60,625 nucleotides of DNA. It comes from Aquibacillus albus. GTDB taxonomy: Bacteria > Bacillota > Bacilli > Bacillales > Amphibacillaceae. A program made the position numbers and the translations under genes. Shown in pieces: positions 17,840 through 31,245 of this stretch. The number at the start of each line of letters is the position of its first letter. The first letter of the stretch is position 1. The notes under the pieces are model-generated. The model did no database searches. It saw only the letters and a program-made list of their open reading frames with translations, and was not told where the DNA came from. The stretch is taken from positions 1 through 60,625 of the forward strand of contig NZ_JAFBDR010000026.1 of NCBI RefSeq assembly GCF_016908325.1. The letters are read 5' to 3'.

Positions 17840-18202
17840 TTAAAATTCAAGACCTGCTTCACGAGCAGCGTCTGCTAATGCTTTAATACGTCCGTGATAT
17901 AAATATCCTCCGCGGTCAAAAACGATTGTTTTGTGTCCATCTTCTTGAGCACGAACCGCAAGTAACTGTCCCACTTTTTGAGCAGCTTCAATATTACCCG
18001 TAGATTCTAAATCAAAACCTTTGTCAACAGTAGAAGCACTTGCCAATGTTTTATTGTTTACATCATCAATTAATTGTGCATAAATGTGCTTGTTAGAACG
18101 GTACACATTTAAACGAGGACGCTCAGCTGTTCCAAAAAGATTTTTACGCACGCGTTGATGTCTTTTTTTACGTACCACGTTCTTATCTGGCTTTGTGATC
18201 AT
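17840..18202 (-). CDS. rplR: 50S ribosomal protein L18
   Basis: A 120-residue 5S rRNA-binding protein: [20 protein letters not shown] and [20 protein letters not shown] are conserved. Between rplF and rpsE, with AAAGGAGTGA before the ATG. Confidence 0.97.
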   Translation of the reverse strand: MITKPDKNVVRKKRHQRVRKNLFGTAERPRLNVYRSNKHIYAQLIDDVNNKTLASASTVDKGFDLESTGNIEAAQKVGQLLAVRAQEDGHKTIVFDRGGYLYHGRIKALADAAREAGLEF

Positions 18203-18240
18203 CTAGGTCACTCCTTTCTGTTCCCTAACTAACCTTACTA

Positions 18241-18777
18241 TTACTTAGCTGTTTTTCCTTCTTTACGGCGAACATGTTCACCTTCGTAACGAATACCTTT
18301 CCCTTTATAAGGTTCTGGTGGACGAATGGCTCTAATGTTTGCAGCGACTGCTCCAACTAGCTCCTTATCAATACCTTTAACTACAACTTTTGTATTGGAT
18401 GGAACATCAAAATCTACACCTTCACGTTTTTCAACTTCAACTGGGTGTGAATAACCTGCGTTAATCACAAGCTTTTCGCCTTGTTTTTGTGCACGGTAAC
18501 CAACACCTTGAATCTCAAGAGCCTTTTCATAGCCTTTATGGACACCTTCAACCATGTTTCCAATCAGACTACGAGTTGTACCATGTAATGCACGATGTTC
18601 TTTATTATCACTTGGACGTTCAACTGTAAGAACGTTATTGTCAATTTTTATATTCATATCTTCGTGAAAATCACGAGTTAGCTCGCCTTTTGGGCCTTTA
18701 ACTGTAACAGTGTTTCCATCAATTTTAATGTCAACACCTTCGGGAATTTCAAGTAGTTTCAATCCTATACGAGACAT
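18241..18777 (-). CDS. rplF: 50S ribosomal protein L6
   Basis: A 178-residue protein beginning [17 protein letters not shown] and ending with [21 protein letters not shown], the classic L6 C-terminus near the factor-binding site. It lies between rpsH and rplR, with AGGAGGTGCTCTGA before the ATG. Confidence 0.97.
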   Translation of the reverse strand: MSRIGLKLLEIPEGVDIKIDGNTVTVKGPKGELTRDFHEDMNIKIDNNVLTVERPSDNKEHRALHGTTRSLIGNMVEGVHKGYEKALEIQGVGYRAQKQGEKLVINAGYSHPVEVEKREGVDFDVPSNTKVVVKGIDKELVGAVAANIRAIRPPEPYKGKGIRYEGEHVRRKEGKTAK

Positions 18778-18807
18778 TCAGAGCACCTCCTAACTTATGA
18801 ATGTGAA

Positions 18808-19206
18808 TTACCAAATATATGCAAGCACTTCGCCACCAATAGCTTGCTCGCGGGCTTCTTTATCAGATAGTACACCTTTTGATGTAGATACGACTGCAAT
18901 ACCAAGTCCGTTCAATACTTTAGGAATTTCATCAGCTTTGGCATACACACGTAACCCAGGTTTACTAATACGCTTCAAACCAGTGATTACACGCTCTTCA
19001 TTTACTCCGTATTTCAAGAAAAGACGTAAAACACCTTGTTTATTATCTTCAATTAATTCGTAATCGCGGATAAAGCCCTCACGCTTTAAAATATCTGCAA
19101 CTTCTTTCTTCAGATTAGACGCAGGAAGCTCTAGCTTTTCATGGCGAACCATGTTAGCATTACGAATTCTAGTAAGCATATCTGCAATTGGATCTGTCAT
19201 AACCAT
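18808..19206 (-). CDS. rpsH: 30S ribosomal protein S8
   Basis: A 132-residue 16S-binding protein: [19 protein letters not shown] and GGEVLAYIW at the end are diagnostic. In E. coli S8 represses the spc operon; no equivalent site was identified here. AAGGAGGTAATG lies before the start. Confidence 0.97.
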   Translation of the reverse strand: MVMTDPIADMLTRIRNANMVRHEKLELPASNLKKEVADILKREGFIRDYELIEDNKQGVLRLFLKYGVNEERVITGLKRISKPGLRVYAKADEIPKVLNGLGIAVVSTSKGVLSDKEAREQAIGGEVLAYIW

Positions 19207-19236
19207 TAATCATTACCTCCTTCCCTAGATCGGGGA

Positions 19237-19437
<201 letters not shown>

Positions 19438-19450
19438 TTAGCTATCACGC

Positions 19451-19990
19451 TTATTTTTGGAAAGGCATGCCAAGTTGAGATAAAAGTTCACGTGCTTCTT
19501 CATCAGTATTAGATGTAGTTACGATAACAATATCCATACCGCGAACTTTACTTACTTGATCATAATTTATTTCTGGAAAAATCAATTGTTCTTTAACGCC
19601 TAGCGTATAGTTACCACGACCGTCAAAAGCTTTCTTTGATATTCCGCGAAAGTCACGTACACGTGGAAGAGAAACATCAACAAGCTTTTGAAGGAATTCA
19701 TACATACGCTCTCCACGTAAGGTTACTTTAGCACCGATTGGCATTCCCTCACGAAGACGGAATCCTGCAATTGATTTTTTAGCCTTTGTTACCATTGGTT
19801 GTTGTCCTGAAATCAATGCCAATTCCTCTACAGCACTATCAAGCGCCTTTGAATTTTGCACTGCATCTCCAACACCCATATTAATAACGATTTTTTCAAC
19901 TTTTGGTACTTCCATTACTGAATCATAGTTAAATTTTTCAACTAATGATGAAACAATCTCTTTTTGATATTTTTCTTTCAATTCGTTCAT
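19451..19990 (-). CDS. rplE: 50S ribosomal protein L5
   Basis: A 179-residue 5S rRNA-binding protein of the central protuberance: [20 protein letters not shown] and [19 protein letters not shown] are conserved. It follows rplX by 26 bp with AAAGGAGGGCT upstream. Confidence 0.97.
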   Translation of the reverse strand: MNELKEKYQKEIVSSLVEKFNYDSVMEVPKVEKIVINMGVGDAVQNSKALDSAVEELALISGQQPMVTKAKKSIAGFRLREGMPIGAKVTLRGERMYEFLQKLVDVSLPRVRDFRGISKKAFDGRGNYTLGVKEQLIFPEINYDQVSKVRGMDIVIVTTSNTDEEARELLSQLGMPFQK

Positions 19991-20016
19991 CGAGTAGCCC
20001 TCCTTTCGTCGCTAAC

Positions 20017-20328
20017 TTATTTATCTAATGCTTCACCGGATTTTTTAGCGATACGAACTTTCTTTCCATCACGCACTTCATATCCAACACGAGTTGGTTC
20101 TCCAGATTTCGGATCAACCGGCAACACATTTGAAACATGAATTGCAGCTTCTTGATTAAGAATTCCACCTTGTGGATTATCCTGTGATGGCTTTGCGTGT
20201 TTTTTTACAACGTTGACTCCTTCAACTAAAACACGTTCCTTCTTTGGATATGCCGCAATAATTGTTCCTTGTTTGCCTTTATCTTTTCCGGAGATTACTT
20301 GAACTTTGTCACCTTTTTTCACATGCAT
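20017..20328 (-). CDS. rplX: 50S ribosomal protein L24
   Basis: A 103-residue KOW-domain protein that starts 50S assembly: [20 protein letters not shown] is the L24 signature. AAGGAGGTGC precedes the ATG. A 142-bp gap without visible features separates it from rplN. Confidence 0.97.
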   Translation of the reverse strand: MHVKKGDKVQVISGKDKGKQGTIIAAYPKKERVLVEGVNVVKKHAKPSQDNPQGGILNQEAAIHVSNVLPVDPKSGEPTRVGYEVRDGKKVRIAKKSGEALDK

Positions 20329-20470
20329 ACTTGATGCACCTCCTTACAAGGCATTTACTACTTTTTTCTTAGTTCATACAGTTTAATAAATCCAATCACT
20401 CTCATAAATCGAATCAAGAAAACTTAAACCTAAGCATGATTAGTATAGCTATCTTACTGTTGAACTATAT

Positions 20471-20839
20471 TTATAATACTTCTGGAGCTAAAGATACAAT
20501 TTTCATGAATTTAGCATCACGTAATTCACGTGCAACCGGTCCAAAAATACGAGTACCCCTTGGACTCTTATCGTCACGGATAATTACAGCTGCATTTTCG
20601 TCAAATCTAATATAGGAACCATCTTTTCTGCGTACGCCACTCTTCGAACGTACAACAACAGCTCTTACAACGTCACCTTTTTTGACAACGCCGCCAGGTG
20701 TTGCTTGTTTCACCGTACAAACAATTACATCACCAATATTAGCTGTCTTACGTCCTGAACCTCCAAGCACTTTAATAGTAAGTACTTCACGAGCTCCCGA
20801 GTTGTCCGCAACTTTCAAACGAGATTCTTGTTGTATCAT
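20471..20839 (-). CDS. rplN: 50S ribosomal protein L14
   Basis: A 122-residue protein starting [19 protein letters not shown] and containing [16 protein letters not shown], both diagnostic. The frame is open to 20875, but the ATG at 20839 has GGGAGGT upstream and gives the universal 122-residue form. It forms an intersubunit bridge. Confidence 0.97.
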   Translation of the reverse strand: MIQQESRLKVADNSGAREVLTIKVLGGSGRKTANIGDVIVCTVKQATPGGVVKKGDVVRAVVVRSKSGVRRKDGSYIRFDENAAVIIRDDKSPRGTRIFGPVARELRDAKFMKIVSLAPEVL

Positions 20840-20883
20840 AAGGCTGTTACCTCCCTTCGGAATTGATCCGACCATTCTTTAGT

Positions 20884-21153
<270 letters not shown>

Positions 21154-21171
21154 CTAACCTCCTCTCAGGAT

Positions 21172-21372
21172 CTAGTTATTAACACTAAGCTCTCTTTCAC
21201 GAACGACAGTTTTCATACGCGCAATTGATTTACGAACTTCACGAAGACGTGCTGTATTCTCCAGTTGACCAGTAGCTAACTGGAAGCGCAAGTTGAAAAG
21301 TTCTTCTTTTAGAGCTTTTACTTTTTGTTCAATTTCGGCAGTGGTTAGTTCTCTGATTTCATTAGCCTTCAT
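21172..21372 (-). CDS. rpmC: 50S ribosomal protein L29
   Basis: A 66-residue helical protein by the peptide exit: [18 protein letters not shown] and [20 protein letters not shown] are diagnostic. The ATG at 21372 lies inside the end of rplP (11-bp overlap), with GGTGG as ribosome binding site within rplP. Confidence 0.96.
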   Translation of the reverse strand: MKANEIRELTTAEIEQKVKALKEELFNLRFQLATGQLENTARLREVRKSIARMKTVVRERELSVNN

Positions 21373-21796
21373 TGATTTCACCACCAATTTCTTCACGTTT
21401 TACAAATTTAGTTTTAATCGGCAGTTTGTGAGAAGCAAGACGTAATGCTTCACGAGCTACTTCTTCAGAAACTCCTGCGATTTCAAACATTATTTTTCCT
21501 GGTTTAACTACTGCTACCCATCCTTCTGGAGCACCTTTACCGGAACCCATTCGAACCTCTAAAGGCTTAGCAGTATATGGTTTGTCAGGAAAGATTTTAA
21601 TCCAAACTTTCCCGCCACGTTTCATATAACGAGTCATTGCAATACGAGCAGCCTCAATTTGACGACTTGTGATCCATGAAGCTTCTACAGCTTGTAATCC
21701 ATATTCTCCAAAAGCAACAGACGTTCCGCCTTTTGCTTTTCCATTCATTTTACCACGGTGTTGTCTACGATATTTTACACGTTTAGGCATTAACAT
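21362..21796 (-). CDS. rplP: 50S ribosomal protein L16
   Basis: A 144-residue protein, the same length as in B. subtilis: [20 protein letters not shown], then [20 protein letters not shown]. It organises the A-site region of the 50S subunit. Overlaps rpmC by 11 bp. Confidence 0.97.
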   Translation of the reverse strand: MLMPKRVKYRRQHRGKMNGKAKGGTSVAFGEYGLQAVEASWITSRQIEAARIAMTRYMKRGGKVWIKIFPDKPYTAKPLEVRMGSGKGAPEGWVAVVKPGKIMFEIAGVSEEVAREALRLASHKLPIKTKFVKREEIGGEINEG

Positions 21797-21814
21797 AATG
21801 CTCAGCCCCCTTCC

Positions 21815-22456
21815 TTACTTATTGTTTTTTGTCGGAAGGACTTCTCCACGGTAGATCCATACTTTTACGCCAAGTTTACCGTAAGTAGTATCTGCTTCTG
21901 CAGTACCATAATCAATATCTGCACGTAAAGTATGAAGTGGAACAGTTCCTTCGCTATAGTGTTCTGCACGAGCGATATCAGCACCGCCAAGACGACCAGA
22001 AACCATTGTGCGAATACCCTTAGCTCCTGCACGCATCGCGCGTTGAATTGTTTGCTTCTGTGCACGACGGAATGAAATACGATTTTCTAGCTGGCGCGCA
22101 ATATTTTCAGCCACTAATTTAGCATCTAAATCAGCTTTTTTCACTTCAATAATGTTAATATGAACTCTTTTACCAGTTAGAGCATTTAATGATTTTCTTA
22201 GTGCTTCAACTTCAGAACCGCCTTTACCGATTACCATTCCTGGTTTAGCAGTTGAAATCGAAATGTTCACTCGGTTCGCTGCACGTTCAATTTCAACACT
22301 TGATACAGCAGCTTCTTTTAGACGTTGTTCAATATATTCACGAATTTTAATGTCTTCATGCAATAAGTCTGCATAGTCCTTGCCAGCGTACCATTTGGAT
22401 TCCCAATCACGGATAACGCCGACACGAAGTCCTACCGGATTAACTTTTTGACCCAC
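21815..22456 (-). CDS. rpsC: 30S ribosomal protein S3
   Basis: A 213-residue protein with an N-terminal KH domain: [36 protein letters not shown] (GxxG loop) and [17 protein letters not shown]. It lines the mRNA entry channel. Only 3 bp separate it from rplV. Confidence 0.97.
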   Translation of the reverse strand: MGQKVNPVGLRVGVIRDWESKWYAGKDYADLLHEDIKIREYIEQRLKEAAVSSVEIERAANRVNISISTAKPGMVIGKGGSEVEALRKSLNALTGKRVHINIIEVKKADLDAKLVAENIARQLENRISFRRAQKQTIQRAMRAGAKGIRTMVSGRLGGADIARAEHYSEGTVPLHTLRADIDYGTAEADTTYGKLGVKVWIYRGEVLPTKNNK

Positions 22457-22459
22457 AGA

Positions 22460-22801
22460 TTATCCCTCCTTCTTTTCTGATACAACCACAGTAATGTGGC
22501 TAGTTCTTTTATTGATTTGACTCGCACGTCCCATAGCACGTGGACGGAAACGTTTCAATGTTACACCCTCATCCACAAATGCTTCAGAAACAATTAAGTC
22601 ATCTGGATTCATTTCATAGTTATGCTCTGCGTTTGCGATAGCAGAACGAAGTACTTTTTCTACTTCTGGCGACGCGCCACGTTGTGTGTGTTTTAATATA
22701 GCAATTGCTTCTCCAACATTCTTTCCTCGAATTAAATCTACGACCAAACGAACTTTACGAGGAGCTATACGAACAGTTTTTGCAACAGCTTTTGCTTGCA
22801 T
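22460..22801 (-). CDS. rplV: 50S ribosomal protein L22
   Basis: A 113-residue protein with [20 protein letters not shown] and the tunnel hairpin region [20 protein letters not shown], where macrolide resistance changes can arise; no unusual residue is obvious. Between rpsS and rpsC. Confidence 0.97.
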   Translation of the reverse strand: MQAKAVAKTVRIAPRKVRLVVDLIRGKNVGEAIAILKHTQRGASPEVEKVLRSAIANAEHNYEMNPDDLIVSEAFVDEGVTLKRFRPRAMGRASQINKRTSHITVVVSEKKEG

Positions 22802-22820
22802 CGAGATTGCCTCCTCTCAT

Positions 22821-23099
22821 TTAGCGTTTTGTTTTCTTATCATCGCCTGCATGCCCTTTATAAGTGCGGGATGGCGCGAATTCTCCTAGTTTGTGACCAA
22901 CCATATCTTCAGTAATGAACACCGGTACATGTTTACGACCGTCATATACTGCGATTGTATGACCAACAAAGTTAGGGAATATTGTAGAACGACGTGACCA
23001 AGTTTTAACCACTTGTTTTTTGTCTGATTCATTTAAGTTCTCGACTTTTTTCATCAAATGGTCATCTACGAAAGGTCCCTTTTTCAAGCTACGACCCAT
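22821..23099 (-). CDS. rpsS: 30S ribosomal protein S19
   Basis: A 92-residue protein: [19 protein letters not shown] and [19 protein letters not shown] are diagnostic. It lies in the 30S head next to S13. Upstream is rplB, 57 bp away, with AAAGGGAGGTTT before the start. Confidence 0.97.
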   Translation of the reverse strand: MGRSLKKGPFVDDHLMKKVENLNESDKKQVVKTWSRRSTIFPNFVGHTIAVYDGRKHVPVFITEDMVGHKLGEFAPSRTYKGHAGDDKKTKR

Positions 23100-23156
23100 A
23101 CATAAACCTCCCTTTGCGATTGATAGACGGGCGATTGTTCCCGCCGTACAACCAGT

Positions 23157-23987
23157 TTATTTTTTACGTTTACGTACAATAAATTTGTCTGTTGGCTTAT
23201 TACGCTTACGCGTTTTATATCCAAGTGTTGGTTTGCCCCAAGGAGACATTGGTGATTTACGACCGATTGGAGCACGTCCTTCACCACCACCATGCGGGTG
23301 ATCATTCGGGTTCATTACAGAACCACGTACAGTTGGGCGTTTACCCTGCCAACGAGAACGTCCTGCTTTACCAACGCTAATCAATTCATGCTCTAAGTTT
23401 CCTACTTGACCAATAGTCGCACGGCAAGTACCAAGAACTAGACGTACTTCTCCTGAGCTCAAACGAACCAATACATACTTACCTTCACGGCCTAAAATTT
23501 GTGCTTGTGAACCTGCAGAACGTGCAAGCTGTCCTCCAAATCCAGGCTTTAATTCAATGTTGTGAATGATTGTACCTACTGGAATGTTTTCAAGTGGAAG
23601 TGCATTACCAAGTTTAATATCTGCATTTTCACCAGAGATAATTTCGTTTCCTACTTGCAAGCCTTTTGGCGCTAAAATATAACGTTTCTCACCATCTTTA
23701 TAGTTAATTAACGCAATATTAGCTGTGCGGTTAGGGTCATATTCGATTGTAGCAACGCGTCCAGGTATTCCATCTTTGTCGCGCTTAAAATCGATAATGC
23801 GGTATTTACGCTTATGCCCACCGCCTTGATGACGAACAGTCAACTTACCCTGATTGTTACGTCCACCACGTTTGCTTAATGGTGCAAGCAGGGATTTTTC
23901 TGGGTGATCAGTAGTGATTTCAGCAAAATCAGAAACTGACATACCGCGTCGACCATTAGAAGTTGGTTTATACTTTTTAATCGCCAT
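23157..23987 (-). CDS. rplB: 50S ribosomal protein L2
   Basis: A 276-residue protein close to the peptidyl transferase centre. [20 protein letters not shown], then the C-terminal [19 protein letters not shown] containing the conserved His. AAGGAGGGAAAAAG precedes the ATG. Confidence 0.98.
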   Translation of the reverse strand: MAIKKYKPTSNGRRGMSVSDFAEITTDHPEKSLLAPLSKRGGRNNQGKLTVRHQGGGHKRKYRIIDFKRDKDGIPGRVATIEYDPNRTANIALINYKDGEKRYILAPKGLQVGNEIISGENADIKLGNALPLENIPVGTIIHNIELKPGFGGQLARSAGSQAQILGREGKYVLVRLSSGEVRLVLGTCRATIGQVGNLEHELISVGKAGRSRWQGKRPTVRGSVMNPNDHPHGGGEGRAPIGRKSPMSPWGKPTLGYKTRKRNKPTDKFIVRKRKK

Positions 23988-24015
23988 CTTTTTCCCTCCT
24001 TCTCAGTTAATTGTT

Positions 24016-24306
24016 TTATACTCCTTCAAAGAACTCTAGTTCTTTACTGTCTTCTGATAGCTTGACAACTGCTTTCTTACGTTTTGGGCGAAATCCGCCA
24101 TAACGTCCCATACGCTTGAATTTACCTTTTAGGTTCATCGTGTTTACTTGCTCTACCTTCACTCCAAAAATTAATTCAACCGCATCTTTGATTTCAGTTT
24201 TGTTTGCTCTTGTATCCACTTCAAAAGTGTACTTCTTCTCTGCCATAAGATCCGCAGAGTGTTCTGTAATGACAGGGCGCTTAATAACATCGCGTGGATC
24301 TCTCAT
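24016..24306 (-). CDS. rplW: 50S ribosomal protein L23
   Basis: A 96-residue protein at the tunnel exit that docks SRP and trigger factor: [20 protein letters not shown] and [19 protein letters not shown] are typical. Its start overlaps the rplD stop by one base. Confidence 0.97.
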   Translation of the reverse strand: MRDPRDVIKRPVITEHSADLMAEKKYTFEVDTRANKTEIKDAVELIFGVKVEQVNTMNLKGKFKRMGRYGGFRPKRKKAVVKLSEDSKELEFFEGV

Positions 24307-24929
24307 TATGAAAGCACCTCCCCTGCTTTTTCAGCTGCATCCTTCGTTATAATCAGCTTGTCATGCGTAAGCAAGTCTAGTACATTTACTTCACTTACAG
24401 TTAGTACCTTTACATTCGGTAAGTTATTTGCTGAACGAGAAACTACTTCATCTTTATCAGCAGTAACAATCAATGCTTTTTCTTCTACACTTAATGCTGA
24501 AAGAAGGTTAACTATTTCTTTTGTTTTAGGAGCTTCAATCGCAAAGCCTTCTAGAACTACTAAGCTATCTTCTTTCACCTTAGAAGAATAAGCAGATTTA
24601 AGAGCTAGTCTTCGAACTTTCTTCGGTAGTTTATAACTATAACTACGTGGAGTTGGTCCAAATACAGTTCCACCGCCTACCCATTGAGGGGAACGAATAG
24701 AACCTTGACGTGCACGACCAGTTCCCTTTTGACGCCATGGCTTACGTCCACCACCGCTAACTTCTGAACGATTTTTAACAGCGTGTGTACCTTGACGTAG
24801 AGAAGCACGTTGCATCACTACAGCATCGTGTAATACGTGCTCATTTGGTTCAATACCAAATACAGCATCACTTAATTCAACATCGCCTACTTGCGATCCA
24901 CTTTGATTATATAGTGCTACTTTAGGCAT
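24306..24929 (-). CDS. rplD: 50S ribosomal protein L4
   Basis: A 207-residue protein with the extended tunnel loop [19 protein letters not shown]. It follows rplC by 19 bp with GGGAGGATATGTC upstream. In E. coli L4 also represses the S10 operon; whether it does so here cannot be seen. Confidence 0.97.
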   Translation of the reverse strand: MPKVALYNQSGSQVGDVELSDAVFGIEPNEHVLHDAVVMQRASLRQGTHAVKNRSEVSGGGRKPWRQKGTGRARQGSIRSPQWVGGGTVFGPTPRSYSYKLPKKVRRLALKSAYSSKVKEDSLVVLEGFAIEAPKTKEIVNLLSALSVEEKALIVTADKDEVVSRSANNLPNVKVLTVSEVNVLDLLTHDKLIITKDAAEKAGEVLS

Positions 24930-24948
24930 GACATATCCTCCCTTCGAC

Positions 24949-25584
24949 TTATGATTGGTTAGCCTTTACTGCACTCGTAACTTTCACGAATGATTTCTTT
25001 GCACCAGGTACGTTACCTTTAATAAGTAACAGATTGCGTTCTGTATCTACTTTAACGATTTCTAGGTTTTGAATCGTGATTTGTTCTCCACCCATTTGAC
25101 CCGGAAGATTTTTACCTTTAAATACGTGCATTGGATCAATCGGACCCATTGTACCAGGTCTTCTATGATAACGAGAACCGTGTGTCATTGGTCCGCGGGA
25201 TTGGTTGTGGCGCTTGATTGCACCTTGGAATCCTTTACCTTTAGAAGTACCAGTTACATCAATTTTGTCTCCTGCTTGAAAAACCTCTACGCTAATCTCT
25301 TGACCTACTTCATATTCATCAAGATTTGCGTTACGGATTTCACGAACGAAGCGCTTAGGGTTCGTGTTTGCTTTTTCAGCATGGCCTTTTTCTGGCTTGT
25401 TTGCACGATTTCCCTTTTTATCAGCAAATCCAATCTGGACTGCTTCATACCCATCGTTTTCAGCCGTTCTCTTTTGTAGAACAACGTTAGGCTCTGCTTC
25501 AACAACTGTAACAGGTATTAATTCTCCATCTTCAGAGAACAACTGTGTCATGCCTACTTTGCGTCCTAAGATTCCTTTCGTCAT
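24949..25584 (-). CDS. rplC: 50S ribosomal protein L3
   Basis: A 211-residue protein: [40 protein letters not shown] and [17 protein letters not shown] are diagnostic. It initiates 50S assembly. AGGAGGTGTGACGG lies upstream. Confidence 0.97.
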   Translation of the reverse strand: MTKGILGRKVGMTQLFSEDGELIPVTVVEAEPNVVLQKRTAENDGYEAVQIGFADKKGNRANKPEKGHAEKANTNPKRFVREIRNANLDEYEVGQEISVEVFQAGDKIDVTGTSKGKGFQGAIKRHNQSRGPMTHGSRYHRRPGTMGPIDPMHVFKGKNLPGQMGGEQITIQNLEIVKVDTERNLLLIKGNVPGAKKSFVKVTSAVKANQS

Positions 25585-25615
25585 CCGTCACACCTCCTAT
25601 AGTGATAAATTTCTA

Positions 25616-26050
<435 letters not shown>

Positions 26051-26057
26051 ATTACTA

Positions 26058-26086
26058 ATTATATAGAAAACATGCGGTCATTGCAA
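26058..26086 (-). promoter_or_regulatory. S10 operon promoter P2 (sigma A type)
   Basis: Minus strand -35 TTGCAA (26081-26086), 17-bp spacer, -10 TATAAT (26058-26063). Proximal of two tandem promoters in the tuf-rpsJ gap. Confidence 0.82.
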
Positions 26087-26132
26087 CCATAAATTTAACT
26101 TTTTCTAGTTATTTATTTATTGCACCCTTCGT

Positions 26133-26161
26133 ATTATACAAGACAGTTATAACCATTTCAA
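26133..26161 (-). promoter_or_regulatory. S10 operon promoter P1 (sigma A type)
   Basis: Minus strand -35 TTGAAA (26156-26161), 17-bp spacer, -10 TATAAT (26133-26138). Distal of the tandem pair. The 160 bp between it and the tuf terminator show nothing else. Confidence 0.8.
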
Positions 26162-26321
26162 CCTTCTATTAATGCTTATTCTTTCCAATTATTGAAGGCT
26201 TTTAACATTTTTACACATAATTTATTTCTTTGATTAGGATTTGTGATTGGCACTGGATCTGGACGTCGCTAATCTATCTAAACGGATATCAACTCTCAAG
26301 TATATTTAAAATTTCCTACAC

Positions 26322-26360
26322 CATAAAAAAACAGACAACGAAAGACTCGTTGTCTGTTTA
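26322..26360 (-). terminator. Terminator of the str operon (after tuf)
   Basis: Minus strand AAACAGACAACGA and TCGTTGTCTGTTT form a 13-bp stem with a 5-nt loop, followed by TTTT. It separates the rplGB-to-tuf operon from the S10 operon. Confidence 0.93.
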
Positions 26361-26372
26361 AACATTAGATTA

Positions 26373-27563
<1,191 letters not shown>

Positions 27564-27694
27564 TTATAGTTCCTCCTTAATTAAGTAAAAAGTGTTTTTT
27601 TTTATAATAAATGTATGTTCGGCTCAGAAACAACAACTTGTGTTGTTTCTAAGCTTACAATACAAGTTATACTTGATGAAACTGAAAAAATCAA

Positions 27695-29773
27695 TTATTC
27701 ACCAGCATTTTTCTTAATAATTTCTTCTGAAATGCTCTTTGGCACTTCTTCATAGTGGTCAAAGTGCATTGTGTACGTTCCACGCCCTTGTGTGTTGGAA
27801 CGTAGTGCTGTTGCATAACCAAACATTTCTGCCAATGGAACAAATGCTTTTACCACTTGTGCAGGTCCACGAGCTTCCATGCCTTCTACGCGTCCACGAC
27901 GTGAAGTTACATCACCCATAATGTCACCCATATATTCTTCAGGGATTACGACCTCTACCTTCATCATTGGTTCAAGGATTACAGGTTGACATTTATTTTT
28001 CGCAGCTTTCAGTGCCATTGACGCAGCAACCTTAAATGCCATCTCGTTGGAGTCAACATCGTGGTAGCTTCCATCATATAATGTAGCTTTTACGTCAACA
28101 AGTGGATAACCGGCTAACACACCGTTTTCCATTGATTCTTTGATACCTGCTTCAACGGAAGGGATGTACTCACGCGGAACAACACCACCAACAATTTTGT
28201 TGACGAACTCAAAGCCTGCTCCTTCTTCATTTGGTTCAAACTTAACCCAAACGTGACCGTACTGTCCACGACCACCTGATTGTCGAACGAATTTACCCTC
28301 AACTTCAGCCGATCCGCGGAACGTTTCACGGTAAGATACTTGTGGAGCACCAACATTTGCTTCTACTTTAAACTCACGCTTTAGACGATCGACAATAATA
28401 TCAAGGTGTAGTTCACCCATACCTGAAATAATTGTTTGACCAGTTTCAGTGTTCGTTTCTGTCTTAAATGTTGGGTCTTCCTCGGCTAATTTACCTAGTG
28501 CTACAGACATTTTATCTTGGTCTGCTTTTGACTTAGGTTCAATTGCAACAGAGATAACTGGTTCTGGGAATTCCATAGATTCAAGAATTACTAAATTCTT
28601 TTCATCACATAACGTGTCCCCTGTTCCTGTATCTTTTAAACCTACAGCTCCAGCAATATCTCCTGCATATACAGTAGAAATCTCTTCTCTAGAGTTCGCG
28701 TGCATTTGTAGGATTCGTCCTACTCGTTCTCGCTTACCTTTTGTTGAGTTTCTAATATAAGAACCAGAATCCAAAGTACCAGAGTAAACTCGGAAGAAAG
28801 TTAGTTTACCAACGAACGGATCTGTCGCAACTTTAAACGCCAATGCAGAGAATGGTTCGTCATCGCTTGATTTACGAACTACGTCTTCATCTGTGTCAGG
28901 TACATGACCTTCAATTGGTGGTACATCTGTTGGAGCTGGTAAATAATCAATAACTCCATCGATTAGTAACTGAACACCTTTGTTTTTAAATGCAGAACCA
29001 CAGAATACCGGGTAGAATTCAACGCTTAATGTAGCTGTACGAACAGCTTGTTTAAGTTCCTCGTTCGAAATTTCTTCCCCTTCTAGGTATTTCATCATTA
29101 ATTCTTCATCAAGCTCTGCTACAGCTTCCACAAGTCCAGTTCTGTATTCTTCTGCTTGTTGCTTATACTCATCTGGAATAGGACGCGCTTCTGCACGTGT
29201 TCCTAAATCATCCAGGTAGTAGTATGCTTCCATGTTGATTAGATCGATAATTCCTTCGAATTCGTCTTCAGCACCGATAGGAAGTTGAACCGGATGAGCA
29301 TTTGCACCCAACCGATCTCCTAATGTGCCAACAGAGTATAGGAAGTCTGCACCGACTTTATCCATTTTATTAACAAATACGATACGAGGAACACCGTATG
29401 TTGTAGCTTGGCGCCAAACGGTTTCTGTTTGTGGTTCTACACCTGATTGTGCGTCAAGAACAGCAATAGCGCCGTCTAGTACACGCAAGGAACGTTCAAC
29501 CTCAACTGTGAAGTCCACGTGTCCTGGTGTGTCGATAATGTTAATACGATGACCTTTCCATTGAGCAGTTGTTGCAGCTGACGTAATTGTAATACCTCGC
29601 TCTTGCTCCTGCTCCATCCAGTCCATTTGAGAAGCACCTTCATGTGTTTCTCCAATTTTATGGATACGTCCTGTGTAGAAAAGAATACGCTCGGTAGCTG
29701 TTGTTTTACCAGCATCAATGTGTGCCATTATACCGATATTACGAGTCTTTTCCAAGGAGAACTCTCTAGGCAT
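27695..29773 (-). CDS. fusA: Elongation factor G
   Basis: A 692-residue GTPase catalysing translocation and, with RRF, ribosome recycling. Domain [41 protein letters not shown] and NKMDK; domain [22 protein letters not shown]. No truncation. It follows rpsG by 39 bp. Confidence 0.98.
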   Translation of the reverse strand: MPREFSLEKTRNIGIMAHIDAGKTTATERILFYTGRIHKIGETHEGASQMDWMEQEQERGITITSAATTAQWKGHRINIIDTPGHVDFTVEVERSLRVLDGAIAVLDAQSGVEPQTETVWRQATTYGVPRIVFVNKMDKVGADFLYSVGTLGDRLGANAHPVQLPIGAEDEFEGIIDLINMEAYYYLDDLGTRAEARPIPDEYKQQAEEYRTGLVEAVAELDEELMMKYLEGEEISNEELKQAVRTATLSVEFYPVFCGSAFKNKGVQLLIDGVIDYLPAPTDVPPIEGHVPDTDEDVVRKSSDDEPFSALAFKVATDPFVGKLTFFRVYSGTLDSGSYIRNSTKGKRERVGRILQMHANSREEISTVYAGDIAGAVGLKDTGTGDTLCDEKNLVILESMEFPEPVISVAIEPKSKADQDKMSVALGKLAEEDPTFKTETNTETGQTIISGMGELHLDIIVDRLKREFKVEANVGAPQVSYRETFRGSAEVEGKFVRQSGGRGQYGHVWVKFEPNEEGAGFEFVNKIVGGVVPREYIPSVEAGIKESMENGVLAGYPLVDVKATLYDGSYHDVDSNEMAFKVAASMALKAAKNKCQPVILEPMMKVEVVIPEEYMGDIMGDVTSRRGRVEGMEARGPAQVVKAFVPLAEMFGYATALRSNTQGRGTYTMHFDHYEEVPKSISEEIIKKNAGE

Positions 29774-29812
29774 GAATCTTTCTCCTTCCTATTGTAAAAA
29801 TTAGTTTGTATT

Positions 29813-30283
29813 TTACCAACGATAGTGAGCGAAGGCTTTATTCGCTTCTGCCATCTTGTGCATATCTTCTCTTTTCTTAACAGATGCACCTGTATTGTTT
29901 GAAGCATCAAGGATTTCATTCGCTAAACGCTCTTCCATTGTTTTTTCACCGCGAAGACGTGAATAGTTTACAATGTAGCGTAATCCTAGTGCTTGACGGC
30001 GTTCTGGGCGTACTTCAACTGGCACTTGATAGTTGGAACCACCCACACGACGTGCACGAACTTCAAGTACAGGCATAACATTTTTCATCGCTTGTTCAAA
30101 TACTTCCATAGCATCTTTTCCGCTACGTTCTTGAACAAGTTCAAAAGCTTTATAAAGTATTTTTTGTGCCTTCCCTCTTTTTCCATCAATCATGATTTGA
30201 TTGATCAAACGAGTTACTAGTTTAGAACTGTGTAACGGATCTGGCAAGACATCACGCTTTGGTACTGGTCCTTTACGTGGCAT
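29813..30283 (-). CDS. rpsG: 30S ribosomal protein S7
   Basis: A 156-residue protein nucleating the 30S head: [20 protein letters not shown], and [21 protein letters not shown]. It lies between rpsL and fusA, with AAAGGAGGGGGA before the ATG. Confidence 0.97.
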   Translation of the reverse strand: MPRKGPVPKRDVLPDPLHSSKLVTRLINQIMIDGKRGKAQKILYKAFELVQERSGKDAMEVFEQAMKNVMPVLEVRARRVGGSNYQVPVEVRPERRQALGLRYIVNYSRLRGEKTMEERLANEILDASNNTGASVKKREDMHKMAEANKAFAHYRW

Positions 30284-30327
30284 ATGTCCCCCTCCTTTCT
30301 TCTACTTGTTGTAATTAAAAAGTTAGC

Positions 30328-30759
<432 letters not shown>

Positions 30760-30843
30760 TCATAAGAATGTAATACCACACATCCAGGTGGTTCATATCA
30801 AGGCAAAAAACAAAGCTTTCGCAAAAAATGCTTTGCCAAAACT

Positions 30844-31095
30844 TTATTGCTTTATCGCCACTGCCGCTGTACTGACATCTATCCCACATACTTGACCAAG
30901 CTTTCTCTTTGATTCTACTCGGTAACAAGGAATGTTATATTCATTAGCCAGACGTGATACTTTATTGGTTATATGCTGATCAGCATCTTCAGCTATTACA
31001 ACTTCGGCAGCTTCACCATTTTTCATGGCTTTAATTGTTTGTTTGGTTCCTATAATTAAACCCGCTTTAACCTGTGCTACTTTTTCATAAGACAT
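30844..31095 (-). CDS. rplGB: L7Ae-family K-turn-binding ribosomal protein (YbxF)
   Basis: An 83-residue protein of the L7Ae/L30e fold: GLIIGTKQTIKAMKNGEAAEVV and KLGQVCGIDVSTAAVAI match B. subtilis YbxF, which binds kink-turn RNA. The frame is open to 31110, but the ATG at 31095 has GGAGG eight bases upstream. It leads the str operon, following its own promoter. Confidence 0.9.
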   Translation of the reverse strand: MSYEKVAQVKAGLIIGTKQTIKAMKNGEAAEVVIAEDADQHITNKVSRLANEYNIPCYRVESKRKLGQVCGIDVSTAAVAIKQ

Positions 31096-31140
31096 CAATG
31101 CATCCTCCAAAGCAACAAGGATAACGGAAGCACCTTGAAT

Positions 31141-31169
31141 ATATTATCACTCTAACATTTGTATGTCAA
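31141..31169 (-). promoter_or_regulatory. str operon promoter (sigma A type)
   Basis: Minus strand -35 TTGACA (31164-31169), 17-bp spacer, -10 TAATAT (31141-31146), 46 bp before rplGB. Nearly consensus; drives rplGB-rpsL-rpsG-fusA-tuf. Confidence 0.87.
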
Positions 31170-31245
31170 CTCAATTTTAGAGACTAATTTAGAGAAAAAT
31201 ATAATCAAGTAATGCTTCCAACTAAAACCTTGTTCTTTTAATAGA

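Noticed and set aside
17409-17843. 144-codon plus-strand open frame
   Set aside because: It is antisense to rpsE over most of its length, so a shadow of a conserved coding gene.
27626-27650. AGAAACAAC hairpin between fusA and tuf
   Set aside because: It is imperfect, without a T run, and no clear promoter is seen; not called a terminator.
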